From: CAVVEC01 sp963770485
GTDB taxonomy: Bacteria; Acidobacteriota; Terriglobia; Terriglobales; Acidobacteriaceae
Direction: 5' to 3'
NCBI GenBank assembly: GCA_963770485.1
Contig: CAVYPX010000016.1
Coordinates: 992,001-1,056,000, forward strand
Length of the DNA stretch: 64,000 nt
Positions 15,881 through 24,283 of this stretch are shown here, in pieces. The notes under the pieces were generated by a model that did not search any database, had not been told where the DNA came from, and was given only the letters and a program-made list of their open reading frames with translations. How positions within the stretch are numbered: the stretch's first letter is position 1; every line of letters begins with the position of its first letter. A program made the position numbers and the translations under genes.

Positions 15881-16738
15881 ATGTCCACGGCTTCCATCTC
15901 GCTCCCCCGTGCCGCGCGCCACAATCCCTTGGCAGCCGCCGGAGCCGTGTTGGTTGCCATTTTCGTCGTCTTCGCCTTGTTCGCTCCCTGGATCGCGCCA
16001 CAAGATCCTGCCGCGATCAATCTGCCCACGCGTCTTGCTGGGCCCTCGTCCGCTCACTGGTGCGGCACCGACGAACTCGGTCGCGACATCCTCTCCCGCC
16101 TGATCTACGGTTCGCGCATTTCCATGCTGGTCGGCAGTTGCGTTGTCGCGACCTCGCTAACTCTCGGCCTGATTGTCGGATCCATCGCCGGCTACTACGG
16201 CGGCCGCCTCGATCGCTTTGTCAACGTCGTCGTCATGAATGCGTTCCTCTCGTTCCCTGGAATCCTGTTGGCCATTGCTTTTGTGGCTTTTCGCGGCCCG
16301 GGAATTTTCAATCTAGTGCTGGCCCTCTCCCTCGGGGGCTGGGTCGGATACGCCCGCCTGGTCCGGGCACAGGTTCTGGCCGCACGCGAGCGTGAGTTCG
16401 TGGAGGCGGCCCGCGCCCTCGGCGCCAGCGATCTGCGCGTGATCGTCCGCCACATCCTGCCCAACATCATTCAGCCCGTGATTGTACAGGCCGCCATCGG
16501 GATGGCTGGCGCGATCCTGGCCGAGGCCACCATGAGCTTTCTCGGTCTCGGCGTTCCGCCGCCGACCGCAAGCTGGGGAACGATGCTCAATGACGGCCGC
16601 GCTCACCTGTTCGACGCGCCTCACCTTGTCCTGTTTCCCGCCGCCGCCGTCATGCTGGCTGTCCTGTCGTTCAATTTCATCGGCGACGCCCTGCGCGATT
16701 ATCTCGATCCTCGCTCGCGGATTGAAGCCGGATTGTAA
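15881..16738 (+). CDS. dppC: ABC transporter permease, DppC family
   Basis: 285-residue second permease of the peptide-type importer. Helix 1 (PLAAAGAVLVAIFVVFALFAPWIAPQDP) is followed by the family motif HWCGTDELGRDILSRLIYGSRISMLVG, and the cytoplasmic loop (AAREREFVEAARALGASDLRVIVRHILPN) precedes the last helices. ATG 15881 gives the expected N-terminus; the frame's earlier GTG at 15857 overlaps the VapB remnant. It should form a heterodimer with the dppB product. After the toxin-antitoxin patch was inserted between them, co-transcription with dppB would need read-through across oppositely oriented genes. Confidence 0.92.
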   Translation: MSTASISLPRAARHNPLAAAGAVLVAIFVVFALFAPWIAPQDPAAINLPTRLAGPSSAHWCGTDELGRDILSRLIYGSRISMLVGSCVVATSLTLGLIVGSIAGYYGGRLDRFVNVVVMNAFLSFPGILLAIAFVAFRGPGIFNLVLALSLGGWVGYARLVRAQVLAAREREFVEAARALGASDLRVIVRHILPNIIQPVIVQAAIGMAGAILAEATMSFLGLGVPPPTASWGTMLNDGRAHLFDAPHLVLFPAAAVMLAVLSFNFIGDALRDYLDPRSRIEAGL

Positions 16739-16927
16739 GTCATCCACTGAGAGTTGCAGAATATTGTGACCCTTCAACCCAAGTTGTATTTCGAGCGATG
16801 GATCTGCCCGCCCGAGGGCGCGAATCCCAGTCCCACCTTTGCGCCCAGAACGCGCAAAGATGGGACACCCGGTCTGTAAATCTGCGGCATCCTCCCCAAG
16901 CCTCTGCAAACACGCTAGATCCAGTTC

Positions 16928-16956
16928 TTGACATGAATCACATATTGCAATATAAA
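16928..16956 (+). promoter_or_regulatory. Consensus sigma70-type promoter with palindrome
   Basis: TTGACA (16928-16933), a 17-bp spacer and TATAAA (16951-16956). The perfect palindrome ATATTGCAATAT (16942-16953) straddles spacer and -10, and flanking ATCAC/GTGAT sequences add a wider dyad. Transcription would begin about 10 bp before the XRE ATG at 16973, so the mRNA has a very short leader and no Shine-Dalgarno. The palindrome is a likely operator for the regulator itself (inference). Confidence 0.8.
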
Positions 16957-16972
16957 TATCTCGATACGTGAT

Positions 16973-17488
16973 ATGAAACTGGGCGAGAAAATCCGCTACC
17001 TCCGCGAAGTCGAAGGCTCGCTGCGCGATTTAGGCCGTCCGATGACTCAACAGGAACTCATCCGCGCCGTCAAGAAAGAACAACGCAAGACCATCAGCCA
17101 GTCCTATATCTCGCAGATCGAAAACGGAAGCCGCCCGCACATGACGCAATCCACCCGCGCCTTGCTGGCCAAGTTCTTCAAGGTGCATCCCGGCTTTTTG
17201 GTGGACGATCCCGAGGGCTATCACACCGAACTGGTCTCCGACCTGCGCACCACGGAAGGGAAGCTCGATGTCTGGCTGTTGCAAGGCTCGGAGCGTTTCG
17301 CCAGCGATCCCCAGGTGAGCGAGGTCCTGATCAAAGCAGCCAGAGAAAAAGATACGCGGCGATGTTTTCTGCTGTTGGGCGCGATTCTAGATACACCCGG
17401 GCTGGCTGACCGGTTGCTCGAAGCACTGAAGCCGGAAGCGGCGCGGACAGCCGCACGCGGCCCGGCCGGAGGGAGGTGCGCGCAATGA
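16973..17488 (+). CDS. XRE-family transcriptional regulator
   Basis: 171 residues. An N-terminal helix-turn-helix spans about residues 1-75 (GEKIRYLREVEG, MTQQELIRAVKKEQRKTISQSYISQIENGSRPHMTQSTRALLAKFF). The rest is a helical domain without recognised motif, ending in a Pro/Arg-rich tail. It heads a same-strand group of six genes up to pspA. Its TGA overlaps the next ATG (ATGA). A palindrome in its own promoter suggests autoregulation. It probably controls the membrane-stress operon that follows; this is inference from position. Homologues I recall sit beside NfeD-like genes in other Acidobacteriota. Confidence 0.85.
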   Translation: MKLGEKIRYLREVEGSLRDLGRPMTQQELIRAVKKEQRKTISQSYISQIENGSRPHMTQSTRALLAKFFKVHPGFLVDDPEGYHTELVSDLRTTEGKLDVWLLQGSERFASDPQVSEVLIKAAREKDTRRCFLLLGAILDTPGLADRLLEALKPEAARTAARGPAGGRCAQ

Positions 17489-18093
17489 CGTGGGCAAACT
17501 TTTACCTCGCATGTTTTGCGCTCGGATTCATTTTCAGCGTGCTGTCGTTTTTGCTGGGCGGTTTTCGCTGGCATCTCCCGCACGCGCTCGGCGGCGGACA
17601 CGTCCACGCCGGGCCGCACGTCCATGTCAGCCATGCCGGAGGCAAAGTCGGCTCGGGCAGAGTCGAGGCTCCGTTGCTGAATCCGGTTTCCCTCGCCGCT
17701 TTCCTCGCGTGGTTTGGCGGCGTCGGCTACCTGCTGAGCCGCTTTTCCTCGCTATGGTTTGTGGTTGGCCTGGGCATCGCGCTGCTGAGCGGCGTGAGCG
17801 GGGCGGGAATTATTTATCTGTTCTTGAGTCGTGTGCTGATGTCGGAGGAAGAGAACCTTGATCCGGAAGACTACGACATGGTCGGAGTGCTCGGCCGTAT
17901 CTCTATGCCCATTCGAGAGACGGGAACCGGAGAACTGATCTATTCGCAAGCGGGCACGCGCCGCACTTGCGGAGCGCGCGCAGAAAACGGTGGCGCAATC
18001 GCAAAGGGAACTGAGGTGGTTGTGACTCGCTACGAGAAGGGAATTGCGTACGTCCGCTTGTGGACGGAGATGGCAGGCGAAGAAACAAAGTAG
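17485..18093 (+). CDS. NfeD-like membrane protein with His-rich loop
   Basis: 202 residues. Helix 1 (FYLACFALGFIFSVLSFLLGGF) is followed by a histidine-rich loop with seven His in about 20 residues (HVHAGPHVHVSH), then two more helices (about 75-95 and 97-125) and a C-terminal soluble domain (about 140-198) with the beta-rich pattern of NfeD OB-folds (GVLGRISMPI, GTEVVVTRYEKGIAYVRLW). Start ATG 17485 has GGGAGG at 17471-17476. NfeD-type proteins partner with flotillins, and a flotillin gene lies two genes on. The His-rich loop may bind metal (inference). Similar to Bacillus YuaF in context, not clearly in sequence. Confidence 0.75.
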   Translation: MTWANFYLACFALGFIFSVLSFLLGGFRWHLPHALGGGHVHAGPHVHVSHAGGKVGSGRVEAPLLNPVSLAAFLAWFGGVGYLLSRFSSLWFVVGLGIALLSGVSGAGIIYLFLSRVLMSEEENLDPEDYDMVGVLGRISMPIRETGTGELIYSQAGTRRTCGARAENGGAIAKGTEVVVTRYEKGIAYVRLWTEMAGEETK

Positions 18094-18241
18094 GTGTAGT
18101 GGCTCGGTTTGATTTGTCATCCCGAGCCGGCGTTCTTTGCGCAGCAACGAGAACGGTGTAGGGGCGCGCCTTCGGCTTCGTTCAGCGCAGGCTAGCCCGT
18201 GCGGGCCGAGCGAAAGCTCGCGAGACCTGAAAGAAACGGCG

Positions 18242-19126
18242 ATGAACAAAAGACCTTATCAAGTGTTGGTTTGGCTGGCATGGCTAACGCTTCCCCTGAC
18301 AGCGCTGCAGTACTGGTTGGTATGGGATCGTCTGCCGGCCCGCATGGCCACTCATTTCAACGCTGCCGGTCAACCCAACGGCTGGATGACGCGCGAGCAG
18401 GCTCTGACGTTCGGCCTCGGGATCACCATTTTGTTCTTAGTGATCCTTACGGTCATCTCCTATGTTTTGCAGATGCAGCAGGTGTCGGACGCAGGTTCCT
18501 GGGCGATTCTTGGACTCTTCGCGGTCGTCGTCGCAGTCATTTTCCAGGGCAACCGCAGCATTATTCACTACAACCTGACTGGCCGGCCGATCTCGATTGT
18601 CGGCCCTTTTCTTCTGGTGCCGGTCGTCATCGTCCTGATTGCAATTTATCTGGGCGCGAGGCGAGGAAAGCGGTTGCCGGACGCTCCACTGATCGCGGAA
18701 GAGAGACATGCGTCGTTGATCCTCGGATTCATTCTGATGATTCCGCTGATTGCGCCGGCGATTTTCGCGAACCGCCCGGATTCGGGTGTGCGCTGGGCCG
18801 CTTTGCCCGTAGCACTGGTGCTTGCCGCCTGCGCCGCTTTCGCGTGGAACGGCTTTCAGTACCGTTTTAGCCGAGAGGGGATCGAAATTCGCACCCTTGG
18901 CTTCCGTTTACGGTCGATTCCTGCGACACAGATTCGCGACTACACGATCGAACCCTGGAATGTGCTGCGTGGCTATGGCATTCGGGGCATTGGCCGATCG
19001 AGGGCCTACGTCTGGGGAAACAAAGTGGTGCACATTCGGACTAGTACGGGCGATGTGTACCTGGGCCACGGCGAGCCGGAACGGATCATTCGTGATTTGG
19101 ATGCGATCAAGCAGTTTGCCCGTTGA
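18242..19126 (+). CDS. DUF1648-type integral membrane protein
   Basis: 294 residues from ATG 18242. The N-terminal helix and WDRLPARMATHFNAAGQPNGWMTREQA motif are characteristic of DUF1648 (seen in SdpI-like and other Gram-positive membrane proteins). Five or six helices follow, then a C-terminal soluble PH-like domain (about 205-294: FSREGIEIRTLGFRLRSIPATQIRDYTIEP, VHIRTSTGDVYLG). The 149-bp gap upstream contains a partial GTCATCCCGAGC repeat, so it could have its own transcript, but strand and context place it in the stress operon. Function unknown; membrane-lipid or immunity-type roles are only guesses. Confidence 0.75.
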   Translation: MNKRPYQVLVWLAWLTLPLTALQYWLVWDRLPARMATHFNAAGQPNGWMTREQALTFGLGITILFLVILTVISYVLQMQQVSDAGSWAILGLFAVVVAVIFQGNRSIIHYNLTGRPISIVGPFLLVPVVIVLIAIYLGARRGKRLPDAPLIAEERHASLILGFILMIPLIAPAIFANRPDSGVRWAALPVALVLAACAAFAWNGFQYRFSREGIEIRTLGFRLRSIPATQIRDYTIEPWNVLRGYGIRGIGRSRAYVWGNKVVHIRTSTGDVYLGHGEPERIIRDLDAIKQFAR

Positions 19127-19155
19127 GAGTTTATCCGAGTTGTATAGGAGGCGAT

Positions 19156-20619
19156 ATGTTCGGCATGGCAATCGAGGTTTGGATCATTGTGGGGCTGATG
19201 GTTCTGGCCGTCATGCTCCTCATGAGCATGTTGGCAAGGCTCTACCGCAAAGCTGGGCCGCATGAGGCCCTGGTGGTATACGGCTTCCGCGGCACCCGCG
19301 TGGTGAAGGGACATGGCACGATCATTTTTCCGATGATTGAAAATTGCCGTGGTCTTTCGCTGGAACTGATGTCGTTTGACGTTGCGCCGCAGCAGGACTT
19401 GTACACCAAGCAAGGCGTAGCGGTGACGGTCGAGGCCGTGGCGCAGATCAAGGTGAAGTCCGATACGGAATCCATCCTCACAGCGTCGGAGCAATTCTTG
19501 ACTAAGACGCCACAGGAGCGCGAAGGCCTGATCCGGCTGGTCATGGAAGGGCACCTTCGCGGCATCATCGGGCAGCTCACGGTGGAAGAAATCGTCAAGC
19601 AGCCGGAGATGGTTTCCGACCGCATGCGCTCGACCTGCGCGGACGACATTAGCAAAATGGGACTGGAGGTGATCTCGTTCACCATTAAGGAAGTGCGAGA
19701 CAAGAACGAATACATCACCAACATGGGCCGGCCTGACGTGGCGCGCATCAAGCGTGACGCTGACGTTGCCGCCGCCGAAGCCGATCGCGATACCGCCATC
19801 CGGCGCGCGCTGGCAACGCGGGAATCTGCCGTAGCCAAGGCGCAAGCCGATCAGGAGCGAGTCCTGGCCGAAACGCTTTCCTTGGCAAAACAGGCTGAGG
19901 CCCAGCGCGATCTCGAAGTCAAGAAAGCGCAATTCCTCGAGGTCACCAAGCGGCAGCAGGCGCAGGCTGACAAGGCCTACGACATTCAGACCAACATCAT
20001 GCAGCAGCAAGTCGTCGCTGAGCAGGTGAAGGTGCAGCAGGTGGAAAAAGAACAGCAGGTCAAGGTGCAAGAGGCTGAGATCAACCGCCGCGAGAAAGAA
20101 CTGATCGCGACCGTGCTGAAGGGGGCGGAGATCGAGCGTCAGCGCATCGAGACGCTGGCTGCGGCCGAGAAGCAGCGCCTGATCGCGGAAGCCGAGGGCC
20201 ATGCTTCCTCGATTCGCGCTCAAGGCGAAGCCGAAGCCGAGATCATCTTCAAGAAAGGCGAATCGGAAGCCAAGGCGATGAACGTCAAAGCTGAGGCCTA
20301 TCAGGAGTACAACCAGGCCGCGGTCATTGACAAGCTGTTTGCCAGCTTGCCGGAGATCGTGCGGGCGTTGGCGAGCCCGCTGGCTAACGTGGACAAAATC
20401 ACCGTGGTCTCGACCGGCAACGGCGACGCCGCGGGCATGAACAAAATCACCGGTGACATTACAAAAATGGCGGCGCAGGTTCCGGCGCTGTTCGAGACGC
20501 TTTCGGGCATGAGCATGACCGATCTGTTCTCGAAAGTGCGCACCATCGGCGATAAATCGGTCGGCGAGAAGACGGTGAAGCCAGATGCGCTGCCGCCGCA
20601 GGCGAGTCCGACGAAGTGA
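19156..20619 (+). CDS. Flotillin-family (SPFH) protein
   Basis: 487 residues. One N-terminal membrane segment (IEVWIIVGLMVLAVMLLMSMLARLY) leads into an SPFH/PHB domain (about 30-200: PHEALVVYGFRGTRVVKGHGTIIFPMIE, VRDKNEYITNMGRPDVARIKRDADVAAAEAD). A long EA-rich coiled coil follows (about 210-400), then a C-terminal helical tail. This is the architecture of bacterial flotillin (FloT/YuaG), which organises membrane domains. Start ATG 19156 follows AGGAGG at 19146-19151; the longer frame from 19123 lacks this. Flanked by an NfeD-like gene upstream and pspA downstream, both known flotillin companions. Confidence 0.93.
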   Translation: MFGMAIEVWIIVGLMVLAVMLLMSMLARLYRKAGPHEALVVYGFRGTRVVKGHGTIIFPMIENCRGLSLELMSFDVAPQQDLYTKQGVAVTVEAVAQIKVKSDTESILTASEQFLTKTPQEREGLIRLVMEGHLRGIIGQLTVEEIVKQPEMVSDRMRSTCADDISKMGLEVISFTIKEVRDKNEYITNMGRPDVARIKRDADVAAAEADRDTAIRRALATRESAVAKAQADQERVLAETLSLAKQAEAQRDLEVKKAQFLEVTKRQQAQADKAYDIQTNIMQQQVVAEQVKVQQVEKEQQVKVQEAEINRREKELIATVLKGAEIERQRIETLAAAEKQRLIAEAEGHASSIRAQGEAEAEIIFKKGESEAKAMNVKAEAYQEYNQAAVIDKLFASLPEIVRALASPLANVDKITVVSTGNGDAAGMNKITGDITKMAAQVPALFETLSGMSMTDLFSKVRTIGDKSVGEKTVKPDALPPQASPTK

Positions 20620-20679
20620 ATCGGCCTGTGTGGGGCCGGGTCTCTGACCCGGGCATCCCCGCAGGAACGGAATAGCGAC

Positions 20680-20874
20680 ATGAAAAGACCATCCATGCAG
20701 ATTGGGCTTGGCATCGCGTTTGGAGCGGGACTCGGCGCGGCTCTATCGATCGCTCTCGGCACTGGAAGCGCGTGGCTAGCGCTAGGGATCGCCGTAGGCA
20801 TTGCGATCGGTGCCGCAATGACCCGCGCGAGTTCTCACAAGACCAACGATCGAGAATTAACGACCAATGACTAA
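20680..20874 (+). CDS. Small glycine-rich membrane protein
   Basis: 64 residues: about 45 form a Gly/Ala-rich hydrophobic segment (IGLGIAFGAGLGAALSIALGTGSAWLALGIAVGIAIGAAM), likely one long or two short helices with glycine zippers. The last 13 residues (SSHKTNDRELTTND) and the stop codon are encoded by the tandem-word repeat array, indicating that the repeat replaced or extended the original C-terminus. Lies between flotillin and pspA; may be a small partner of either (inference). Ribosome-binding site weak (GGAACGGAATAGCGAC). Confidence 0.65.
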   Translation: MKRPSMQIGLGIAFGAGLGAALSIALGTGSAWLALGIAVGIAIGAAMTRASSHKTNDRELTTND

Positions 20875-20886
20875 CGACCAACGATT
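20841..20886. repeat. ACGACCAA-type tandem-word array
   Basis: Words near AACGACCAA repeat four to five times (GACCAACGATC, TTAACGACCAATGACT, AACGACCAACGA). They encode the C-terminus of the small membrane protein and run to within 19 bp of pspA. The same words occur at 53027-53133 and 55792-55942. Here only one orientation is present. Confidence 0.65.
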
Positions 20887-20904
20887 GAAGCAAAGGAGTT
20901 CACC

Positions 20905-21564
20905 ATGGCATTACTAGAGAGAGTTTCCACACTGGTCCGGGCCAACCTGAATGACTTGATCGACAAGGCCGAGCACCCGGAAAAAATGATCAAGCAAGTC
21001 ATCCTCGATATGCAGAACCAGCTTCTTCAGGTGAAGACGCAGGTGGCCATCGCCATCGCCGATCAGCACCTGCTGGAAAACAAACGCAAGGAGAACGAAG
21101 GCAAAGTAGCCGAATGGATGCGCAAGGCCGAACTGGCCGTGGATAAGAAGCAGGACGACCTGGCGCGCGTCGCTCTCGAACGCGTGGAAAGTTACCGCGA
21201 GCTGACCGAGGGCTTTGCCCAGCAGATCACCGATCAGAAAGCGCAGGTGGAGAATTTGAAGACCGCACTGCGGCAACTGGAGCAGAAACTCACCGAAGCC
21301 CAGGCCAAAGCCGATCTGCTGATTACGCAGCATCGCCGGGCGCGGGCGGTATCCAAGGCCAGCGATGCAAAGATGGCTGGAGGCAATGGCTCCAGCGCCG
21401 CCGCGTTCGACCGCATGAAGCACAAAGTGGCACGCGAGGACGCGACGGCACAGGCCAAGTCCGAGCTCGCCGCCGACAACATGGAAGACCGCCTGGCCGC
21501 GTTGGAGAAAGAAGATCGCATCGAGCAGTTGCTGGCGGAGATGAAAACCAAGCGCGGAGCATAA
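20905..21564 (+). CDS. pspA: PspA/IM30 (ESCRT-III-like) membrane-stress protein
   Basis: 219 residues, almost wholly alpha-helical coiled coil. It starts with the amphipathic helix LLERVSTLVRANLNDLIDKAEHPEKMIKQVILDMQ, the diagnostic PspA/Vipp1 N-terminus, and continues with helices 2-4 (QLLQVKTQVAIAIADQHLLENKRKENEGKVAEWMRKAELAV). The C-terminal helix carries MEDRLAALEKEDRIEQLLAEMK. PspA binds stressed inner membrane and preserves the proton gradient. An AAGGAG sits before the ATG. No pspF, pspB or pspC genes are seen; the XRE regulator at the head of the group is the candidate controller. Confidence 0.92.
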   Translation: MALLERVSTLVRANLNDLIDKAEHPEKMIKQVILDMQNQLLQVKTQVAIAIADQHLLENKRKENEGKVAEWMRKAELAVDKKQDDLARVALERVESYRELTEGFAQQITDQKAQVENLKTALRQLEQKLTEAQAKADLLITQHRRARAVSKASDAKMAGGNGSSAAAFDRMKHKVAREDATAQAKSELAADNMEDRLAALEKEDRIEQLLAEMKTKRGA

Positions 21565-21576
21565 CGGCTTGCGTGG

Positions 21577-21598
21577 GGACAGCCGCCTTCGGCTGTCC
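21577..21598. repeat. GGACAGCCG hairpin repeat
   Basis: GGACAGCCG-CCTT-CGGCTGTCC, a nine-pair hairpin 12 bp after the pspA stop. The same hairpin (GGACAGCCG-CCCT-CGGCTGTCC) recurs at 36766-36787, also preceded by GTG. It is a possible factor-independent pause or terminator, or a small dispersed repeat. Confidence 0.6.
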
Positions 21599-21756
21599 GG
21601 CCGAACGTAGCTCGGCAGTTTGGGGTTGGTGCTTCGTGTTCCCACGTCTCGAAAACCACGAGACGTGGGGCACCGATGAAGAAGCGTCGCACTGCCGGCA
21701 TCTCGCCAGTACAAAACTTATTCCTCCCCTCAATTGGGGACACATGGGGCATTCGC

Positions 21757-22200
21757 ATGATTAAAAAAGCACGAATCGCAACGAAGTTAATGTCCACTTT
21801 TTTGTTGGTGGCCCTATTCATGGGCATATCGGCGCAAGTCCGCGCCGAAGACAAACCTGAGCAACTCGCCCAGGAGTCCGCGGAGGCGTGGTTAGCTCTT
21901 GTGGACTCCGGCAAGTATGGAGATAGCTGGCAGGAAGCGGCGGGATTTTTTAAGAACGCCGTCACTCAGGACAAATGGGACAGCGCCATGCACAGCCGGC
22001 GTGAACCGCTGGGCAAGATGGTTTCGCGAAAGCTGAGCAGCGCGAAATACACGACCGCCCTGCCCGGCGCGCCCGACGGCGAGTACGTCGTGATTCAGTA
22101 CGACAGCAGCTTCGAGCACAAACAAACGGCGGTAGAGACGGTCACTCCCATGCTCGATAAGGATGGGAAGTGGCGGGTCTCCGGGTACTTCATCAAGTGA
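21757..22200 (+). CDS. Secreted DUF4019 protein
   Basis: 147 residues from ATG 21757 with a signal peptide (MIKKARIATKLMSTFLLVALFMGISAQVRA). The mature domain fits DUF4019: AQESAEAWLALVDSGKYGDSWQEAAGFFKNAVTQDKWDSAMHSRREPLGKMVSRKL, ending with a beta-rich part (EYVVIQYDSSFEHKQTAVETVTPMLDKDGKWRVSGYFIK). DUF4019 proteins are small NTF2-like secreted proteins of unknown role. The frame is open from 21676, but that segment covers repeats and lacks a leader. Stands 192 bp after pspA, beyond a hairpin, so probably separately transcribed. Confidence 0.85.
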   Translation: MIKKARIATKLMSTFLLVALFMGISAQVRAEDKPEQLAQESAEAWLALVDSGKYGDSWQEAAGFFKNAVTQDKWDSAMHSRREPLGKMVSRKLSSAKYTTALPGAPDGEYVVIQYDSSFEHKQTAVETVTPMLDKDGKWRVSGYFIK

Positions 22201-22258
22201 GAGGAGCGCGGCGGACGTGATTGGAAAGGGCATACCAGCCCCCGAGTTAATATTCCCC

Positions 22259-22714
22259 ATGGAGAAAATCTTCCATTTTGATTCGCCGCCGGAGCCTTAC
22301 ACGGCGGACGCCGCCGTGCTTTGCTGCTTCGATCAGCGCATTCGTCTGGCCGTGAACAAATTTCTCAAGCGCCAGGGGATTCTGCGGCCGGACATGATCG
22401 TTGTGGCTGGCGGAGCAAAAACGTTGGCCTCACCACGCAACGACTTCGAACGTGACTTCATCATCGAGCAGGTGCGCATGTCGATCCGGCTGCATCACAC
22501 CACGCAACTGTTTCTCATGAGCCACTCCGACTGCGCTACCTACGGCGGCTTGGCAGCCTTTGACGGAAACCAGGCGCGGGAAGCCACTCATCACCAGGAG
22601 GAGTTGGGACGCGCCGCCGAATTGGTAAAAGTGAATTTTCCGGAGCTCATGGTGAAGTGTTTCTTTGTCACTTTTGACGGCGTGCACGCGGTGAACACGG
22701 AAGCATCGGGGTAA
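22259..22714 (+). CDS. Beta-carbonic-anhydrase-like protein
   Basis: 151 residues from ATG 22259. Zinc-site signatures of beta-carbonic anhydrases are visible: Cys-Phe-Asp-Gln-Arg (CxDxR) near residue 22 and HSDC near residue 84, with GAKTLASP and EQVRMSIRLHHTTQLFLMSHSDCATYGG in the right order. The protein is shorter than classic beta enzymes (about 200 residues) and lacks the usual dimer helix, so activity is uncertain; it may be one of the short metal-binding relatives. The annotation is by motif order and spacing. The frame is open from 22163 but the earlier part has no homology that I see. Confidence 0.65.
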   Translation: MEKIFHFDSPPEPYTADAAVLCCFDQRIRLAVNKFLKRQGILRPDMIVVAGGAKTLASPRNDFERDFIIEQVRMSIRLHHTTQLFLMSHSDCATYGGLAAFDGNQAREATHHQEELGRAAELVKVNFPELMVKCFFVTFDGVHAVNTEASG

Positions 22715-22826
22715 ACGCGTTCGTGGGATCGGACACAGCCCCGAGGTTCGATGCGTTTGCTCCCACCCTTTCGCAACGAACGCGAAAGGATGGGGCACCC
22801 GGCGTCTTGCTCCCAGCCTTTTGCAA

Positions 22827-24173
22827 CTATGCGCTGGCTTTGTCGGTCAGGGGGAGCGTTTCCTGGCCGTTCTTCGCGGTGGCCGCATCCAAATCCAGTT
22901 GCTCCTGGCCACTGAGCACGGTCACTTTTCCGCGATATGTCTTCAAGTGCCTTTGCGCGGTTTCGAATGCTTCCTGAGCCTTGTTCAGGTTCTTGCCGAC
23001 GTTCTCAAACTGGTTCTGGAAGAAGTCAAAAGATTTCTGTGCCTTGGCCAGCTCCAGGCGGCTCTTCTCGAAGCGGCTGGCGACTTCATACCACTTGTGT
23101 ACCAGGGCGATGGTCTGCAGCGTCATCAGTAAAGAATTCGGTGAAACCGGGAAGACATGCTGCTGGTTGAGCCAGTCGGCAAGCTCGCGATTGCGGATCA
23201 CTTCCATGTAAAGGGTCTCGCTCGGCAAATACATCAAGGCGATGTCCGTGGTGCCATGTTCGGGCTGGATGTACGCCTTGATTCTTTTTGCTTCGGCCTT
23301 CATCACACGCACAAGCTCATGCCGCGCCTCTTCGATTTCTGATTCGACATTGCTTTCAAACAGCGCCAGCACCTGCTCCCGAGGAAACTTTGCGTCAATA
23401 GGCAGGCGCCGGTCGGGAAACTGAATCATGGCGTCGGGCCGTCCGCCGCCCTCCGGCATCTGGGCCTGCATCTCGAACATGTGCGCGGGAAGGAAATCGG
23501 AGAGCAGACGTTCCAGGCTGGCTTCCCCAAACTGACCGCGCAGGTGCGGCAGTTTCAGCAGATTATTTAAATCGTTAATGGAGTGTCCCAGCGCGCCAAC
23601 TTCGCGCAACTGCTCTTCCGCCGCCTTCAAGTGCTGCTGCACTTTTTCAAACTGCGCGAACCCCTCCTTGATGTTCTGATCGAGCTTCTGCTGGACTTGG
23701 TCGGTGATGGCGAGCAACCTGGCATCCACGCGGTCGCGGATGGAATCCAGGCTCTGTGCGGTTTTCTGGTTCAGATGGTCGAGCTCGGTTGTGAGCTGGG
23801 AAGTGGTCAACGCCAGCGAGCTGGTCAGCCCGGTGCGAACCTCTGCCAGTCGCTCGGATTGTTCTTGCCGACCAGCCTTCATCTGCTCCTCGACGGTGGT
23901 TCGAATGGCACAGAAGCCATCGCCCAACCGGTCAGCGACCTGCTGGCGGAGATCGCCTTTCGTCTGCTCCAAGCGCTGCGCCATATCCGCAGTGGCCGCG
24001 GCAAACTGGCCGGAAAGGGCCTGCTGGAGCGCCTCCGACTGGCTTTCAAGTCGTGTCAATGCTTCAACTTGCGACGAATTGCCAAACCAGCGCTGGAACC
24101 CTGCCACGACCAGTACCAGAAGTACCAAGTTCAAGACGACGATTAGACCAAGCAGAAACGGTAGGAACGCCAA
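22827..24173 (-). CDS. rmuC: DNA recombination protein RmuC
   Basis: 448 residues: one N-terminal membrane helix (FLPFLLGLIVVLNLVLLVLVVAGF), a coiled coil to about residue 210, then the RmuC nuclease-like domain with signatures LRGQFGEASLERLLSDFLP, GGRPDAMIQFPDRRLPIDAKFPREQ and TTDIALMYLPSETLYMEVI. RmuC limits inverted-repeat recombination, an apt presence in a repeat-rich chromosome although that link is only inference. Start ATG at 24173. The C-terminus (LPLTDKASA) is divergent. Single gene on the minus strand between plus-strand neighbours. Confidence 0.92.
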   Translation of the reverse strand: MAFLPFLLGLIVVLNLVLLVLVVAGFQRWFGNSSQVEALTRLESQSEALQQALSGQFAAATADMAQRLEQTKGDLRQQVADRLGDGFCAIRTTVEEQMKAGRQEQSERLAEVRTGLTSSLALTTSQLTTELDHLNQKTAQSLDSIRDRVDARLLAITDQVQQKLDQNIKEGFAQFEKVQQHLKAAEEQLREVGALGHSINDLNNLLKLPHLRGQFGEASLERLLSDFLPAHMFEMQAQMPEGGGRPDAMIQFPDRRLPIDAKFPREQVLALFESNVESEIEEARHELVRVMKAEAKRIKAYIQPEHGTTDIALMYLPSETLYMEVIRNRELADWLNQQHVFPVSPNSLLMTLQTIALVHKWYEVASRFEKSRLELAKAQKSFDFFQNQFENVGKNLNKAQEAFETAQRHLKTYRGKVTVLSGQEQLDLDAATAKNGQETLPLTDKASA

Positions 24174-24283
24174 TTCGCAATACCCCTTTGTGATGGTGCT
24201 CAGGCGGATTCTAGTCGGTATCGTTTAAGAAGCAAAGCAGCAAAGTAGGGCCTCCCGGGTCCTGAAGCGTGGGCAAGGCAAAC

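Noticed and set aside
19006..20223. 405-residue minus-strand frame
   Set aside because: Antisense to flotillin; His/Leu-rich composition is the mirror of the coiled-coil code.
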